From contig CAINOM010000734.1 of the NCBI GenBank assembly GCA_903851455.1, positions 1 to 14,179 of the forward strand: DNA of 14,179 nt, written 5' to 3'. Within the stretch, counting starts at the first letter, position 1, and every line of letters starts with the position of its first letter. This DNA is from an uncultured Bacteroidota bacterium (GTDB lineage Bacteria > Bacteroidota > Bacteroidia > Chitinophagales > Chitinophagaceae). Positions 6,418 to 13,337 of the stretch are shown here, in pieces. The notes under the pieces are model-generated. The model had not been told where the DNA came from and did not search any database. It saw only the letters and a list, made by a program, of their open reading frames with translations. Both the position numbers and the translations under genes were made by a program.

Positions 6418-7590
6418 ATGCTTAGAAAAATAACATTCGTTATAATCGCGCTCTGCACCTGCTTTAACGTAAGTGCACAAGTGGAGCATGCGTCAGCGAA
6501 TGTCTGGAAAAGAACGGTAAGCAGAATAATTGATGCCCCACAGAAAAACAGCAGCGACGAGAAGGACACTACATTGGCGGAAATGATTATCAACTCCGTA
6601 AGAGCAGGTCAGATACCCGCGTTTAGAAGTTATGAGCCCATTTTCACCCGTCAACTTACGATGGATGAAATTTTGGGAACCAATAACACTGATCTATGGG
6701 ATACATCCTATGTAGTGGACCCAGCCACTGGTAAAGAAACGGCCGTAACGCGTAAAGAGCTCGACTTTAACACCATAAAGAAATTCCGGATCCTTGAAGA
6801 ATGGACATTTAACCCAAATTCCGGTAAAACGGAAATACAAATTACCGGCATAGCACCAATGCTAGACGTCTACGGTGATGACGGGGTGTACCGTGGTAGC
6901 AGGGCAATGTTCTGGCTGCGCTTTAACGATGTCCGCACACTATTGGCGAGATACGACCAGAAACATCCCAACAACAGTTTTACCGGGCAAATATGGAGGA
7001 ATTACTTTTCAGGCGATGTAAATGCGAACGTACTTCATCAGAGCGCGTCAAGGCTTATTGATATGGCGGAAAAAGAAGACACTGCTGAGCACCTACTTTG
7101 GAATTTGAACCCAATGGGTGCAGTGTCGCTCTTTGATACAATATTTCATGCAATAACTCATGGCAACCTGGCGGCATGGGGCAACGCGGATTTCACGAAA
7201 CCGCTAAAAAGAGATCATCTGTTCGAGTTGCTTGATTGGGGCCCGGACACAATCCTTGTCAATGATCCGGTTACCGGGAAAGAGGAAACAAAGATCGTGC
7301 ATTACGACTTCAACCTTGGCTGGTATCATAAATACAGAATACAGGAAGACTGGACATTTGATCCCGTAAATTGGAAAGCAGAAATAAACATTACAGGAAT
7401 AGGGCCGGTAAAAGAAAAATATAATTCGAATGGCAGCGTGCGCTTTAATGGAGTAATGTTTTGGCTGCGCCATAATGACGTAAAGCCAATCATTGATTTT
7501 TACGAGCAATACAACCCAAACAATACGATCGCAGGCCATATATGGAATGACTATTTTTTCAGTGAGGTAAACCCACAAGTATTGAAATAA
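6418..7590 (+). CDS. GldN-like secreted protein with two tandem GldN-like domains
   Basis: 390-residue protein with a signal peptide (residues 1-20, ending NVSA before QVE). Domain 1 (about 30-205) closely resembles the upstream single-domain paralogue: SRIID, a SYVVDPATGKE segment (97-107), KFRILEEWTFNP, EIQITGIAPMLDVYGDDG and YRGSRAMFWLRFNDVR, then IWRNYF. Domain 2 (about 206-390) restarts with ASRLIDMAEKEDT, followed by ILVNDPVTGKE (279-289), KYRIQEDWTFDP (305-316), EINITGIGPVKEKY (322-335), GVMFWLRHNDVKP (345-357) and IWNDYF (375-380). Domain 2 has no signal peptide: its sequence begins where domain 1 would end, which suggests in-frame fusion of two tandem copies. In domain 2 the GDDGVYRG motif is replaced by NSNGSVRFNG. 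GldN proteins are normally single-domain, so this protein may supply two adjacent ring subunits or act as an adaptor; that function is inference. Confidence 0.8.
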   Translation: MLRKITFVIIALCTCFNVSAQVEHASANVWKRTVSRIIDAPQKNSSDEKDTTLAEMIINSVRAGQIPAFRSYEPIFTRQLTMDEILGTNNTDLWDTSYVVDPATGKETAVTRKELDFNTIKKFRILEEWTFNPNSGKTEIQITGIAPMLDVYGDDGVYRGSRAMFWLRFNDVRTLLARYDQKHPNNSFTGQIWRNYFSGDVNANVLHQSASRLIDMAEKEDTAEHLLWNLNPMGAVSLFDTIFHAITHGNLAAWGNADFTKPLKRDHLFELLDWGPDTILVNDPVTGKEETKIVHYDFNLGWYHKYRIQEDWTFDPVNWKAEINITGIGPVKEKYNSNGSVRFNGVMFWLRHNDVKPIIDFYEQYNPNNTIAGHIWNDYFFSEVNPQVLK

Positions 7591-7606
7591 CTCAAAACTG
7601 GCATGA

Positions 7607-7614
7607 AATTTTTG
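7607..7614 (+). promoter_or_regulatory. Weak candidate -7 element upstream of the cupin gene
   Basis: AATTTTTG differs from the TAnnTTTG consensus by its first base. A TTG lies 22 bases upstream (7582-7584), slightly further than usual. The element sits in the 48-base gap between the GldN-like pair and the cupin-like gene. It would allow separate expression of the cupin and CvfB genes; chance occurrence is quite possible in AT-rich sequence. Confidence 0.25.
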
Positions 7615-7638
7615 CAACCCTAAATACAATTACCTACC

Positions 7639-8034
7639 ATGACCGAAAAATTCAACGAAGCCACCCGAAACCGCCCTGAGGGTGACCGTATTATAGATGC
7701 ACCAAGTGTCTTTTTAGACCTGAAGGCATTTATCCGTCAAATAAAAAATGAGGACGCATGGCACAAGAGCGACCGCAACAGCATCACCATTTTTAAAACA
7801 GACGACCTCTGTATAGTACTTGGCGGGCTCCACGAGCGGGCAGAACTACCTGCGCACAGAGCACCCGGCAATATGAGTATACAGATTATTGAAGGAGAAC
7901 TGGAAATAAACACAGATGACATTACCACATCACTAACCAGCGGTCAGATGATAGCGGTACACAAAAGCGCGAATTACCGGGCAGTTGCTGTGGAAGAATC
8001 GATCTACCTGCTTACCATAAGTAACGTAGGTTGA
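7639..8034 (+). CDS. Small cupin-fold protein
   Basis: 131-residue cytoplasmic protein without signal peptide or membrane segment. The middle and C-terminal part look like a single cupin barrel: LGGLHERAELPAHRAPGNMS (61-80), then IQIIEGELEINTDD (81-94) with the usual Gly before the hairpin, SGQMIAVHKSANYRAVAVEES (101-121) and a final hydrophobic strand IYLLTISNV. His65, His73 and His108 could coordinate a metal, but the classical cupin metal motif is incomplete, so it may be a non-metal, ligand-binding or structural cupin. The first 45 residues are charged and form a short helical extension. No enzymatic role can be assigned. It lies 48 bases after the GldN-like pair and 79 bases before the CvfB-type gene, so co-transcription with either is possible but not shown. 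Confidence 0.65.
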   Translation: MTEKFNEATRNRPEGDRIIDAPSVFLDLKAFIRQIKNEDAWHKSDRNSITIFKTDDLCIVLGGLHERAELPAHRAPGNMSIQIIEGELEINTDDITTSLTSGQMIAVHKSANYRAVAVEESIYLLTISNVG

Positions 8035-8056
8035 GAAATTGAGTTTCCGGGAACAA

Positions 8057-8092
8057 TCCAGATCCCCAATTACAAATTCCCAATTCCAATCA
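8057..8092. repeat. AT-rich repetitive tract upstream of the CvfB-type gene
   Basis: The tract contains CCCCAATTACAAATTCCCAA followed by TTCCAATC, an approximate repetition of a CCCAATT/CAAATT unit. It ends about 22 bases before the ATG at 8114. I recall similar AATTACAAATTCCCAATT-type tracts in non-coding DNA of Bacteroidota, which argues against translation starting upstream of it at the in-frame TTG (8039). Confidence 0.45.
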
Positions 8093-8113
8093 TTCGCCGT
8101 ATATTGTCAAATA

Positions 8114-8947
8114 ATGGTGAACGTAGGACAATATAACACGCTTAAGGTCATAAAAGCAGTCGACTTCGGCATGTACCTCGATGGCGGCGAAGATGAGATA
8201 CTGCTACCCAAAAGATATGTACCAAAAGACCTGAAGGTAGACGATGATATCACGGTATTCGTTTATCACGACAACGATGGGCGACTCATTGCCACCACCG
8301 ACAAGCCTTTTGCCTCCGTAGGCGAAATAGCCATGATGGAAGTAGCCGATGTAAACTCAGCGGGCGCATTCCTCAAATGGGGGATCATGAAAGACGTATT
8401 CGTTCCCATTTCCCACCAGGAAAAAAGAATGAAAGCCGGCGACCGCAGGCTTATTCGCCTGTTCATAGATGCCCAGACTGGTCGGGTCACCGGCACCGAG
8501 AAAATAGACAAATACCTCAGTAATTACGAACTCACCGTAGCCGAGAATGAACCCGTAGACCTGGTCGTATTCCAGAAAACGGACATCGGCTATAAAGTGA
8601 TCATCAACAGCAGGCACATGGGTGTGCTGCACTTCAACGAGGTATTCAAGGAACTCGAGGTTGGCGAAAAACTTAAAGGTTTCATCAAACACATAAGGCC
8701 GGATAACAAAATAGATGTATCACCGGGCGTAAAGGGCTATACCAAAGTGCTCGGCGAAGAAGATCACATTTTGTCCTACCTGCGAAGCAACAGCGGGTAT
8801 ATGCCGTTCAACGATAAATCCAGCCCCGAGGAAATTCACTCGGCATTCGGCATGAGCAAGAAGACTTTTAAGATGACGCTGGGAGCGCTATACAAGAAAC
8901 GCCTTATCAGCTTCACACAAACGGGTACGAAGCTGGAGGAGTCTTGA
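8114..8947 (+). CDS. cvfB: CvfB/YitL-family S1 RNA-binding protein
   Basis: 277-residue cytoplasmic RNA-binding protein of the CvfB family. Three S1-type beta-barrels are followed by a winged-helix domain: S1-1 about 5-63 (GQYNTLKVIKAVDFGMYLD, LLPKRYVP, HDNDGRL), S1-2 about 68-132 (VNSAGAFLKWGIMKDVFVP), S1-3 about 142-203 (DIGYKVIINSRHMGVLHFNEVF, IRPDNKIDVS), and winged helix about 217-270 (HILSYLR, FGMSKKTFKMTLGALYKKRLI). In Staphylococcus aureus CvfB affects virulence-gene expression; the Bacteroidota role is not known to me. I chose the ATG at 8114 over the TTG at 8039: family members start a few residues before GKYNTLKV, and the intervening bases are a repetitive non-coding-type tract. 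The stop is 50 bases before the sugar transporter gene. Confidence 0.88.
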   Translation: MVNVGQYNTLKVIKAVDFGMYLDGGEDEILLPKRYVPKDLKVDDDITVFVYHDNDGRLIATTDKPFASVGEIAMMEVADVNSAGAFLKWGIMKDVFVPISHQEKRMKAGDRRLIRLFIDAQTGRVTGTEKIDKYLSNYELTVAENEPVDLVVFQKTDIGYKVIINSRHMGVLHFNEVFKELEVGEKLKGFIKHIRPDNKIDVSPGVKGYTKVLGEEDHILSYLRSNSGYMPFNDKSSPEEIHSAFGMSKKTFKMTLGALYKKRLISFTQTGTKLEES

Positions 8948-8955
8948 TATTCCGG

Positions 8956-8990
8956 ACTTATGAACTTATCAACTTTTAACTTATCAACTT
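8956..8990. repeat. Direct repeat of AACTTATCAACTT upstream of the sugar transporter
   Basis: AACTTATCAACTT occurs perfectly at 8963-8975 and 8978-8990, a 15-base period, with a partial unit ACTTATG at 8956-8962. It fills most of the 50-base gap before the transporter ATG at 8998. The tract may be a promoter-proximal leader element or simply a slippage-prone repeat. Its position directly before a start codon parallels the tracts at 4535-4562 and 8057-8092. Confidence 0.65.
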
Positions 8991-8997
8991 ACCACGC

Positions 8998-10653
8998 ATG
9001 AGCGATACAAATAAGCAGTCATCAAATTCGGGAGCGCTGTCTACACTCGTAACCGTGTTTTTTTTCTGGGGCTTCATTGCTGCAGGCAATGGCGTCTTCA
9101 TCCCTTTTTGCAAACACTATTTTAAGCTCGACCAGTTCCAGTCGCAGCTCATCGATTTTGCATTCTACCTCGCTTATTACCTCGGCGCCCTGGCGCTCTA
9201 CTTCATTGCCTCCGTCTTTAAGAAAGATGTGGTTGCGCGGTGGGGATTTAAAAATAGTATTGTTTATGGCCTCATATTCTCAGCCCTCGGCGCCATGGTG
9301 ATGATACTGGCTGTAAACGCCAATACGTTCCCAGGTATGCTGGCGGGTTTGTTTACTGTAGCCCTCGGTTTCTCGCTGCAGCAGACTGCCGCTAATCCAT
9401 TCGCTACCCTGCTTGGCCCGCCCGAGACAGGTACACATCGCATCACACTTGGTGGTGGCATCAATTCGTTCGGCACCATGATCGGGCCAATAATTGTGGC
9501 CCTTGCATTGTTCGGCACCACTATTGCAAAAGACGACCAGATCAATTCCCTCGGCCTTGACAAAGTGACGATATTATACGCCTGTGTTGGCGCATTATTC
9601 CTCATGGCCGCCGCATTATTTTTCTTCTCTAAAAAACTACCGGCCGGAAAATATGAAACACAATCAGAACAATCACCCAAGGCATTGATAGCGCTGGGAA
9701 TAATGACACTGCTACTGAGTTGCGTTTTCGTTCCCGTGTTCAGAAGTTACATGGTCGAGACCAAGGATCCTGCAGTGCTGGAATCCATCCAGACAGAACG
9801 TTTCCGCTGGCTGCTCGGTGGCCTTATATCCATTGTTGGTGTGTTGCTAATTTCGTTGCTTAGCTCTAAGAAAAATACTACCGGCTGGGGTGCCATGCAA
9901 TACCCACAGCTCATACTGGGCATGCTGGCCATATTCACGTATGTGGGTGTGGAAGTAACCATACAAAGCAATATGGGCGCTTTGCTGGAGCTGAAAGATT
10001 TTGGAGCTTATAGTTCATCACAGGTGGCACCGTTCATATCTGTTTATTGGGGCAGCCTTATGATAGGCCGCTGGACAGGCTCCATAAAAATATTCGAACC
10101 AAAAGGGAGCGTAAAAACACTACTGTTATTCATAGTTCCCGTCATGGCGTTCCTGGTCATGCTGGGTGTGAATTCTGTTGCACAAAATGATATCACCCCT
10201 TTCTACGGCTACATAATCTGTGTTATCATCCAGGCCATCGCATTTTATGCCACACAGGATAAGCCGGCAAAAACACTACAGGTATTTTCATTGCTTGGTG
10301 TTGCCTTCATGCTCGTAGGTATATTCACAACCGGCAAAGTAGCCACCTACGCATTCCTCAGTGGTGGCCTGTTCTGCTCCATTATGTGGCCATGCATCTT
10401 TGCGTTGTCCATCGCAGGGCTGGGCAAGTATACAGCACAGGGATCTGCATTCCTCATCATGATGATCCTCGGTGGCGCCATCATACCGCCGCTACAGGGT
10501 AAGCTCGCGGATCTTAAGACCATAGGCATTCACCAGTCATACTGGGTACCCGTGATCGGCTTTGCTTACCTGGCCTGGTTTGGCTTCTCGGCAAAGCGCA
10601 TCTTACAAAAACAAGGCATCGACTATGACGCAACCATTGGCGCTGGGCATTGA
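8998..10653 (+). CDS. FucP-type sugar MFS transporter (extended form)
   Basis: 551-residue inner-membrane sugar carrier of the fucose/glucose-galactose branch of the major facilitator superfamily. Family marks include FFFWGFIAAGNGVFIP near the N-terminus, QSQLIDFAFYLAYYLGAL (48-65, Asp53 at the FucP Asp46 position), SLQQTAANPFATLLGP (126-141), RITLGGGINSFGTMIGP (148-164), FTYVGVEVTIQS (313-324) and the C-terminal SIMWPCIFALSIAGLG with GSAFLIMMILGGAIIPPLQG. FucP usually has about 440 residues; the extra length comes largely from added hydrophobic segments around 228-247 and 272-290, and from residues near 375-445. The glutamate that FucP has before TAANPF is Gln129 here. The first gene of a tight five-gene unit, it overlaps the ROK kinase by 29 bases, pointing to uptake of a free hexose or amino sugar by proton symport. 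Confidence 0.88.
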   Translation: MSDTNKQSSNSGALSTLVTVFFFWGFIAAGNGVFIPFCKHYFKLDQFQSQLIDFAFYLAYYLGALALYFIASVFKKDVVARWGFKNSIVYGLIFSALGAMVMILAVNANTFPGMLAGLFTVALGFSLQQTAANPFATLLGPPETGTHRITLGGGINSFGTMIGPIIVALALFGTTIAKDDQINSLGLDKVTILYACVGALFLMAAALFFFSKKLPAGKYETQSEQSPKALIALGIMTLLLSCVFVPVFRSYMVETKDPAVLESIQTERFRWLLGGLISIVGVLLISLLSSKKNTTGWGAMQYPQLILGMLAIFTYVGVEVTIQSNMGALLELKDFGAYSSSQVAPFISVYWGSLMIGRWTGSIKIFEPKGSVKTLLLFIVPVMAFLVMLGVNSVAQNDITPFYGYIICVIIQAIAFYATQDKPAKTLQVFSLLGVAFMLVGIFTTGKVATYAFLSGGLFCSIMWPCIFALSIAGLGKYTAQGSAFLIMMILGGAIIPPLQGKLADLKTIGIHQSYWVPVIGFAYLAWFGFSAKRILQKQGIDYDATIGAGH

Positions 10654-11566
10654 TATTGGCGGCACAAATACTTCTTATGGCATCGTGAACCGGCGCGGCG
10701 AGATCCTCGAAAAAGGCAGTATGTCCACAACCGGGCACGCTGCCACGCAGGATTACTTTGCAGCGATGACAAAAACGCTTACGCCACTTATTAATAAATT
10801 CGGGCGGGAGAATATCAATGGAGTTGGCATAGGTGCGCCCAATGGAAATTTCTTTACGGGAGAGATTGTATTTGCACCCAATCTGCCATGGCACGGAGTG
10901 ATACCCATAGCCAGAACAGTGAGCGAGGCCCTGGGATTGAAAGCGACACTCACCAACGACGCCAATGCAGCCGCGATCGGGGAGATGATGTACGGCGCAG
11001 CCAAGGGTATGAAGGACTTTATACTGGTTACCCTGGGCACAGGAGTTGGCAGTGGCTTTGTCGCAAATGGACAAATGATCTACGGCCACGATGGGTTTGC
11101 CGGTGAACTGGGCCATGTGATCGCGGTGCGCGATGGCCGCAAATGCGGCTGCGGCCGTAACGGCTGCCTGGAGGCATATGCGTCTGCTACCGGCATCGTA
11201 CGCACCGCCCATGAATGGCTGAACCAAAGAGATACAAATACTTTGCTGCGCCCTGGCAAAGGCAGTATAACCGCAAAGATGATACATGACGCCGCTACAC
11301 AAGGCGATGCATTGGCACTGGAGCTGTTCGACTATACAGGAAAGATACTTGGACAAACGCTCGCCGATATGGTTGCCATCACATCTCCGGAAGCCATTAT
11401 TTTCTTTGGCGGCCTCGCACAGTCCGGCGAACTATTGCTGGGACCAGTACACAAATACATGGAAGAAAACATGCTCAACATTTTTCAGAATAAAGTAGCG
11501 TTGTTACAATCGGCCCTGCCCGATGCAGACGCGGCAATACTGGGAGCAAGCGCACTGGCGTGGTAA
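10625..11566 (+). CDS. ROK-family sugar kinase (glucokinase-like)
   Basis: 313-residue cytoplasmic kinase that phosphorylates a hexose with ATP, probably the sugar brought in by the transporter it overlaps. Motifs: phosphate-binding LGIDIGGTNTSYG (7-19), NDANAAAIGE (111-120, Asp112 the expected catalytic base), LGTGVGSG (137-144), ExGH sugar/zinc region GELGHV (160-165), and the ROK zinc cluster CGCGRNGCLE (174-183; Cys174, Cys176, Cys181 with His164). FFGGLAQSGELLL (260-272) is the second adenosine-binding part. ExGH is typical of glucokinases and also occurs in N-acetyl-sugar kinases, so glucose, mannose or GlcNAc are all possible. The ATG at 10625 was chosen because LGIDIGG normally follows the start within about ten residues; longer in-frame starts lie deep in the transporter gene. 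TadA follows 10 bases after its stop. Confidence 0.92.
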   Translation: MTQPLALGIDIGGTNTSYGIVNRRGEILEKGSMSTTGHAATQDYFAAMTKTLTPLINKFGRENINGVGIGAPNGNFFTGEIVFAPNLPWHGVIPIARTVSEALGLKATLTNDANAAAIGEMMYGAAKGMKDFILVTLGTGVGSGFVANGQMIYGHDGFAGELGHVIAVRDGRKCGCGRNGCLEAYASATGIVRTAHEWLNQRDTNTLLRPGKGSITAKMIHDAATQGDALALELFDYTGKILGQTLADMVAITSPEAIIFFGGLAQSGELLLGPVHKYMEENMLNIFQNKVALLQSALPDADAAILGASALAW

Positions 11567-11576
11567 AAAGGAATTT

Positions 11577-12020
11577 ATGGAATTCGATGATACACATTTT
11601 ATGAAGGAAGCGCTGAAACAGGCGCGGGAGGCCTATGATGCCGGCGAAGTACCCGTCGGCGCCGTAGTGGTATGGGATAATAAGATCATCGCCCGCGGTC
11701 ACAACCAGGTAGAGCGTTTGAATGACAGCACCGCCCATGCAGAAATGATCGCGCTTACCTCTGCGTTCAACACACTTGGCAGCAAATACCTGCCGGAGGC
11801 AATACTGTATGTAACCGTAGAGCCATGCCTCATGTGTTGCGGCGCCATGTACTGGTCTAAAGTAAAACGCATCGTTTATGGCGCGGAAGACGTAAAGAAC
11901 GGCTACCGCAAAACAACGGGCGACAACTTTCCCTTTCACCAGAAAGCAGAAGTAACCAAAGGCGTACTGGCCGATGAATGCGCACAATTGATGAAAGATT
12001 TTTTTATAGCACGCAGATAA
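11577..12020 (+). CDS. tadA: tRNA-specific adenosine deaminase
   Basis: 147-residue zinc deaminase that converts adenosine to inosine at the wobble position of tRNA-Arg(ACG), letting one tRNA read several arginine codons. The catalytic site is complete: HAEMIAL (His54, Glu56 as proton shuttle) and PCLMCCGAM (Cys84, Cys87). VPVGAVVV (26-33), YVTVEPC and IVYGAEDVKNG (99-109) are typical of TadA rather than of cytosine or riboflavin deaminases. Length is normal. The ATG at 11577 gives the usual N-terminus MEFDDTHFMKEAL; the frame extends upstream only into the ROK gene. Its TAA stop shares one base with the ATG of the Rieske gene (TAATG), implying translational coupling. It is an essential gene in many bacteria, here embedded in what otherwise looks like a sugar-use unit. 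Confidence 0.93.
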   Translation: MEFDDTHFMKEALKQAREAYDAGEVPVGAVVVWDNKIIARGHNQVERLNDSTAHAEMIALTSAFNTLGSKYLPEAILYVTVEPCLMCCGAMYWSKVKRIVYGAEDVKNGYRKTTGDNFPFHQKAEVTKGVLADECAQLMKDFFIARR

Positions 12021-12352
12021 TGATACACCAATGGCATAGCGCAGGTCTTCGTTTATCTGCACTGGACGAAAATAAGCTTACTGAAATAACAGTCGCCCAA
12101 AAACGCATAGGCCTGCTAAAGAGAAACGGCAATGTCTATGCATTCACTGCATTATGTCCTCATGCCAGTGCGCCGCTATGTACAGGCTGGGTAGATCCGC
12201 TGGGGCGCATTGTCTGCCCGGAGCATAAATACCGTTTCGACCCGGCCAATGGCCGCAATACGACAGGCGAGGGATACAAACTGTTTACTTATCCTACCGA
12301 GCTTCGAAATGACGAAATATTTGTTGGTATCTTAGCTCCGGCAAATTCCTGA
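12020..12352 (+). CDS. Small Rieske [2Fe-2S] ferredoxin-like protein
   Basis: 110-residue soluble protein made of a single Rieske domain. Both cluster-binding boxes are present: CPHASAPLC (Cys46, His48) and CPEHKYRFD (Cys66, His69), with 17 residues between His48 and Cys66 as in NirD-like and dioxygenase-type ferredoxins. There is no signal peptide or membrane anchor, so it is cytoplasmic, unlike the bc1/b6f Rieske subunits. The substrate or partner is not shown by the neighbours: tadA overlaps it by one base and the LD-carboxypeptidase starts 4 bases after its stop, and neither uses an iron-sulfur protein. The ATG at 12020 was chosen because the longer frame from 11978 lies inside tadA and adds 14 residues unlike the family. 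Function unknown beyond single-electron transfer. Confidence 0.88.
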   Translation: MIHQWHSAGLRLSALDENKLTEITVAQKRIGLLKRNGNVYAFTALCPHASAPLCTGWVDPLGRIVCPEHKYRFDPANGRNTTGEGYKLFTYPTELRNDEIFVGILAPANS

Positions 12353-12356
12353 GTCT

Positions 12357-13265
12357 ATGAAACTTCCTCCCTTTTTGAAAGCAGGTTCAACAATTGGCAT
12401 CACATGCCCTTCGGGCTACGTATCTGCGGAACGTGTTGCTTATGCAATTACTGTGCTCGAGAAATGGGGCTTCAAAGTGAAGCAAGGAAAGACTATAGGC
12501 TCTGAACATTTCTACTTCTCCGGCACAGACACTGAGCGCCTTGCCGACCTGCAGGAGATGATGAATGACCCGGAAGTGGATGCGATTCTCATGGGTCGTG
12601 GGGGCTACGGTATGAGCCGCATTATAGACGACATTGATCTCAGAGGCTTTCTCAAAAAGCCAAAATGGCTGTGCGGCTTCAGTGATATCACCGTATTGCA
12701 CAATCATATCCAGGCCTGTGGGAACATAGCATCGTTACACAGCCCTATGTGTGGCGCATTCAAGCCAGAGACCGAAAACGAACCTTATTTAAATACGTTG
12801 CTTACTGCATTGACAGGGGGTGAATTGCATTACGACGCCCCACCCTCGCCGTTCAACCGCAAAGGTGAGGTCACCGCCGAACTTACGGGCGGCAATCTAT
12901 CTCTGCTTACCCATCTTATCGGGTCAGTATCCGAAGTGGATACTGCAGGGAAAATACTGTTCATTGAAGACATCGGGGAACACCTCTATAAAGTGGACCG
13001 CATGATGCTGACCCTGAAACGCGCAGGCAAGCTGGAAAATTTAAGTGCGCTCATTGTAGGTGGCTTCACCGAGATGGAAGATACCGACCGCCCTTTCGGC
13101 CAGACTATTGAAGAAATAATCAGCGACAAAGTAAAGGAATATGGCTACCCCGTATGCTTCAACTTCCCCGCTGGCCACCAGGATATAAATTACACGCTTA
13201 CGCTGGGCGGTGTTCACCAGCTTGCGGTGAGCACCGACGGAGGGAGGCTTTCCCTGGTCCGTTAA
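12357..13265 (+). CDS. ldcA: S66-family LD-carboxypeptidase
   Basis: 302-residue serine peptidase that removes the terminal D-alanine from murein tetrapeptides (L,D bond) during peptidoglycan recycling. The Ser-Glu-His triad is recognisable: nucleophile in GFSDIT (Ser109), Glu204 in FIEDIGEHLYKVDRM, and His274 in FPAGHQDIN. Other family marks are ITCPSGYVS near the start, ILMGRGGYGMSRI (77-89) and LTGGNLSLL (177-185). Length is normal and there is no signal peptide, as expected for a cytoplasmic recycling enzyme. Some S66 members instead cleave microcin-like peptides (MccF), but the overall sequence looks closer to LdcA. The gene starts 4 bases after the Rieske stop and is the last of the five-gene unit. 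With a sugar carrier and ROK kinase upstream, a salvage role is plausible but inferred. Confidence 0.9.
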   Translation: MKLPPFLKAGSTIGITCPSGYVSAERVAYAITVLEKWGFKVKQGKTIGSEHFYFSGTDTERLADLQEMMNDPEVDAILMGRGGYGMSRIIDDIDLRGFLKKPKWLCGFSDITVLHNHIQACGNIASLHSPMCGAFKPETENEPYLNTLLTALTGGELHYDAPPSPFNRKGEVTAELTGGNLSLLTHLIGSVSEVDTAGKILFIEDIGEHLYKVDRMMLTLKRAGKLENLSALIVGGFTEMEDTDRPFGQTIEEIISDKVKEYGYPVCFNFPAGHQDINYTLTLGGVHQLAVSTDGGRLSLVR

Positions 13266-13337
13266 CTATCTCCGGTTTCAAACTTTTTGCACAGCAATTA
13301 CGTAACTTTAATTATTGTCACCAGATAACCTTTGCCA

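Noticed and set aside
8039..8113. N-terminal extension of the CvfB-type protein from a TTG start
   Set aside because: The extension is translated from a repetitive intergenic-type tract and lies ahead of the normal family N-terminus; the ATG at 8114 is better.
8956..8990. Possible CRISPR-like array
   Set aside because: Only two 13-base units with two bases between them and no spacers; it is a short tandem repeat.
10562..10624. Longer start for the ROK kinase
   Set aside because: It lies inside the transporter coding sequence and adds 21 residues not typical of ROK kinases.
10514..11356. Minus-strand open frame of 280 codons antisense to the ROK kinase
   Set aside because: Lies opposite a gene with complete kinase motifs, and its translation shows no recognisable family.
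11475..12062. Minus-strand open frame of 195 codons antisense to tadA
   Set aside because: tadA is complete and well supported on the other strand; the antisense product looks random.
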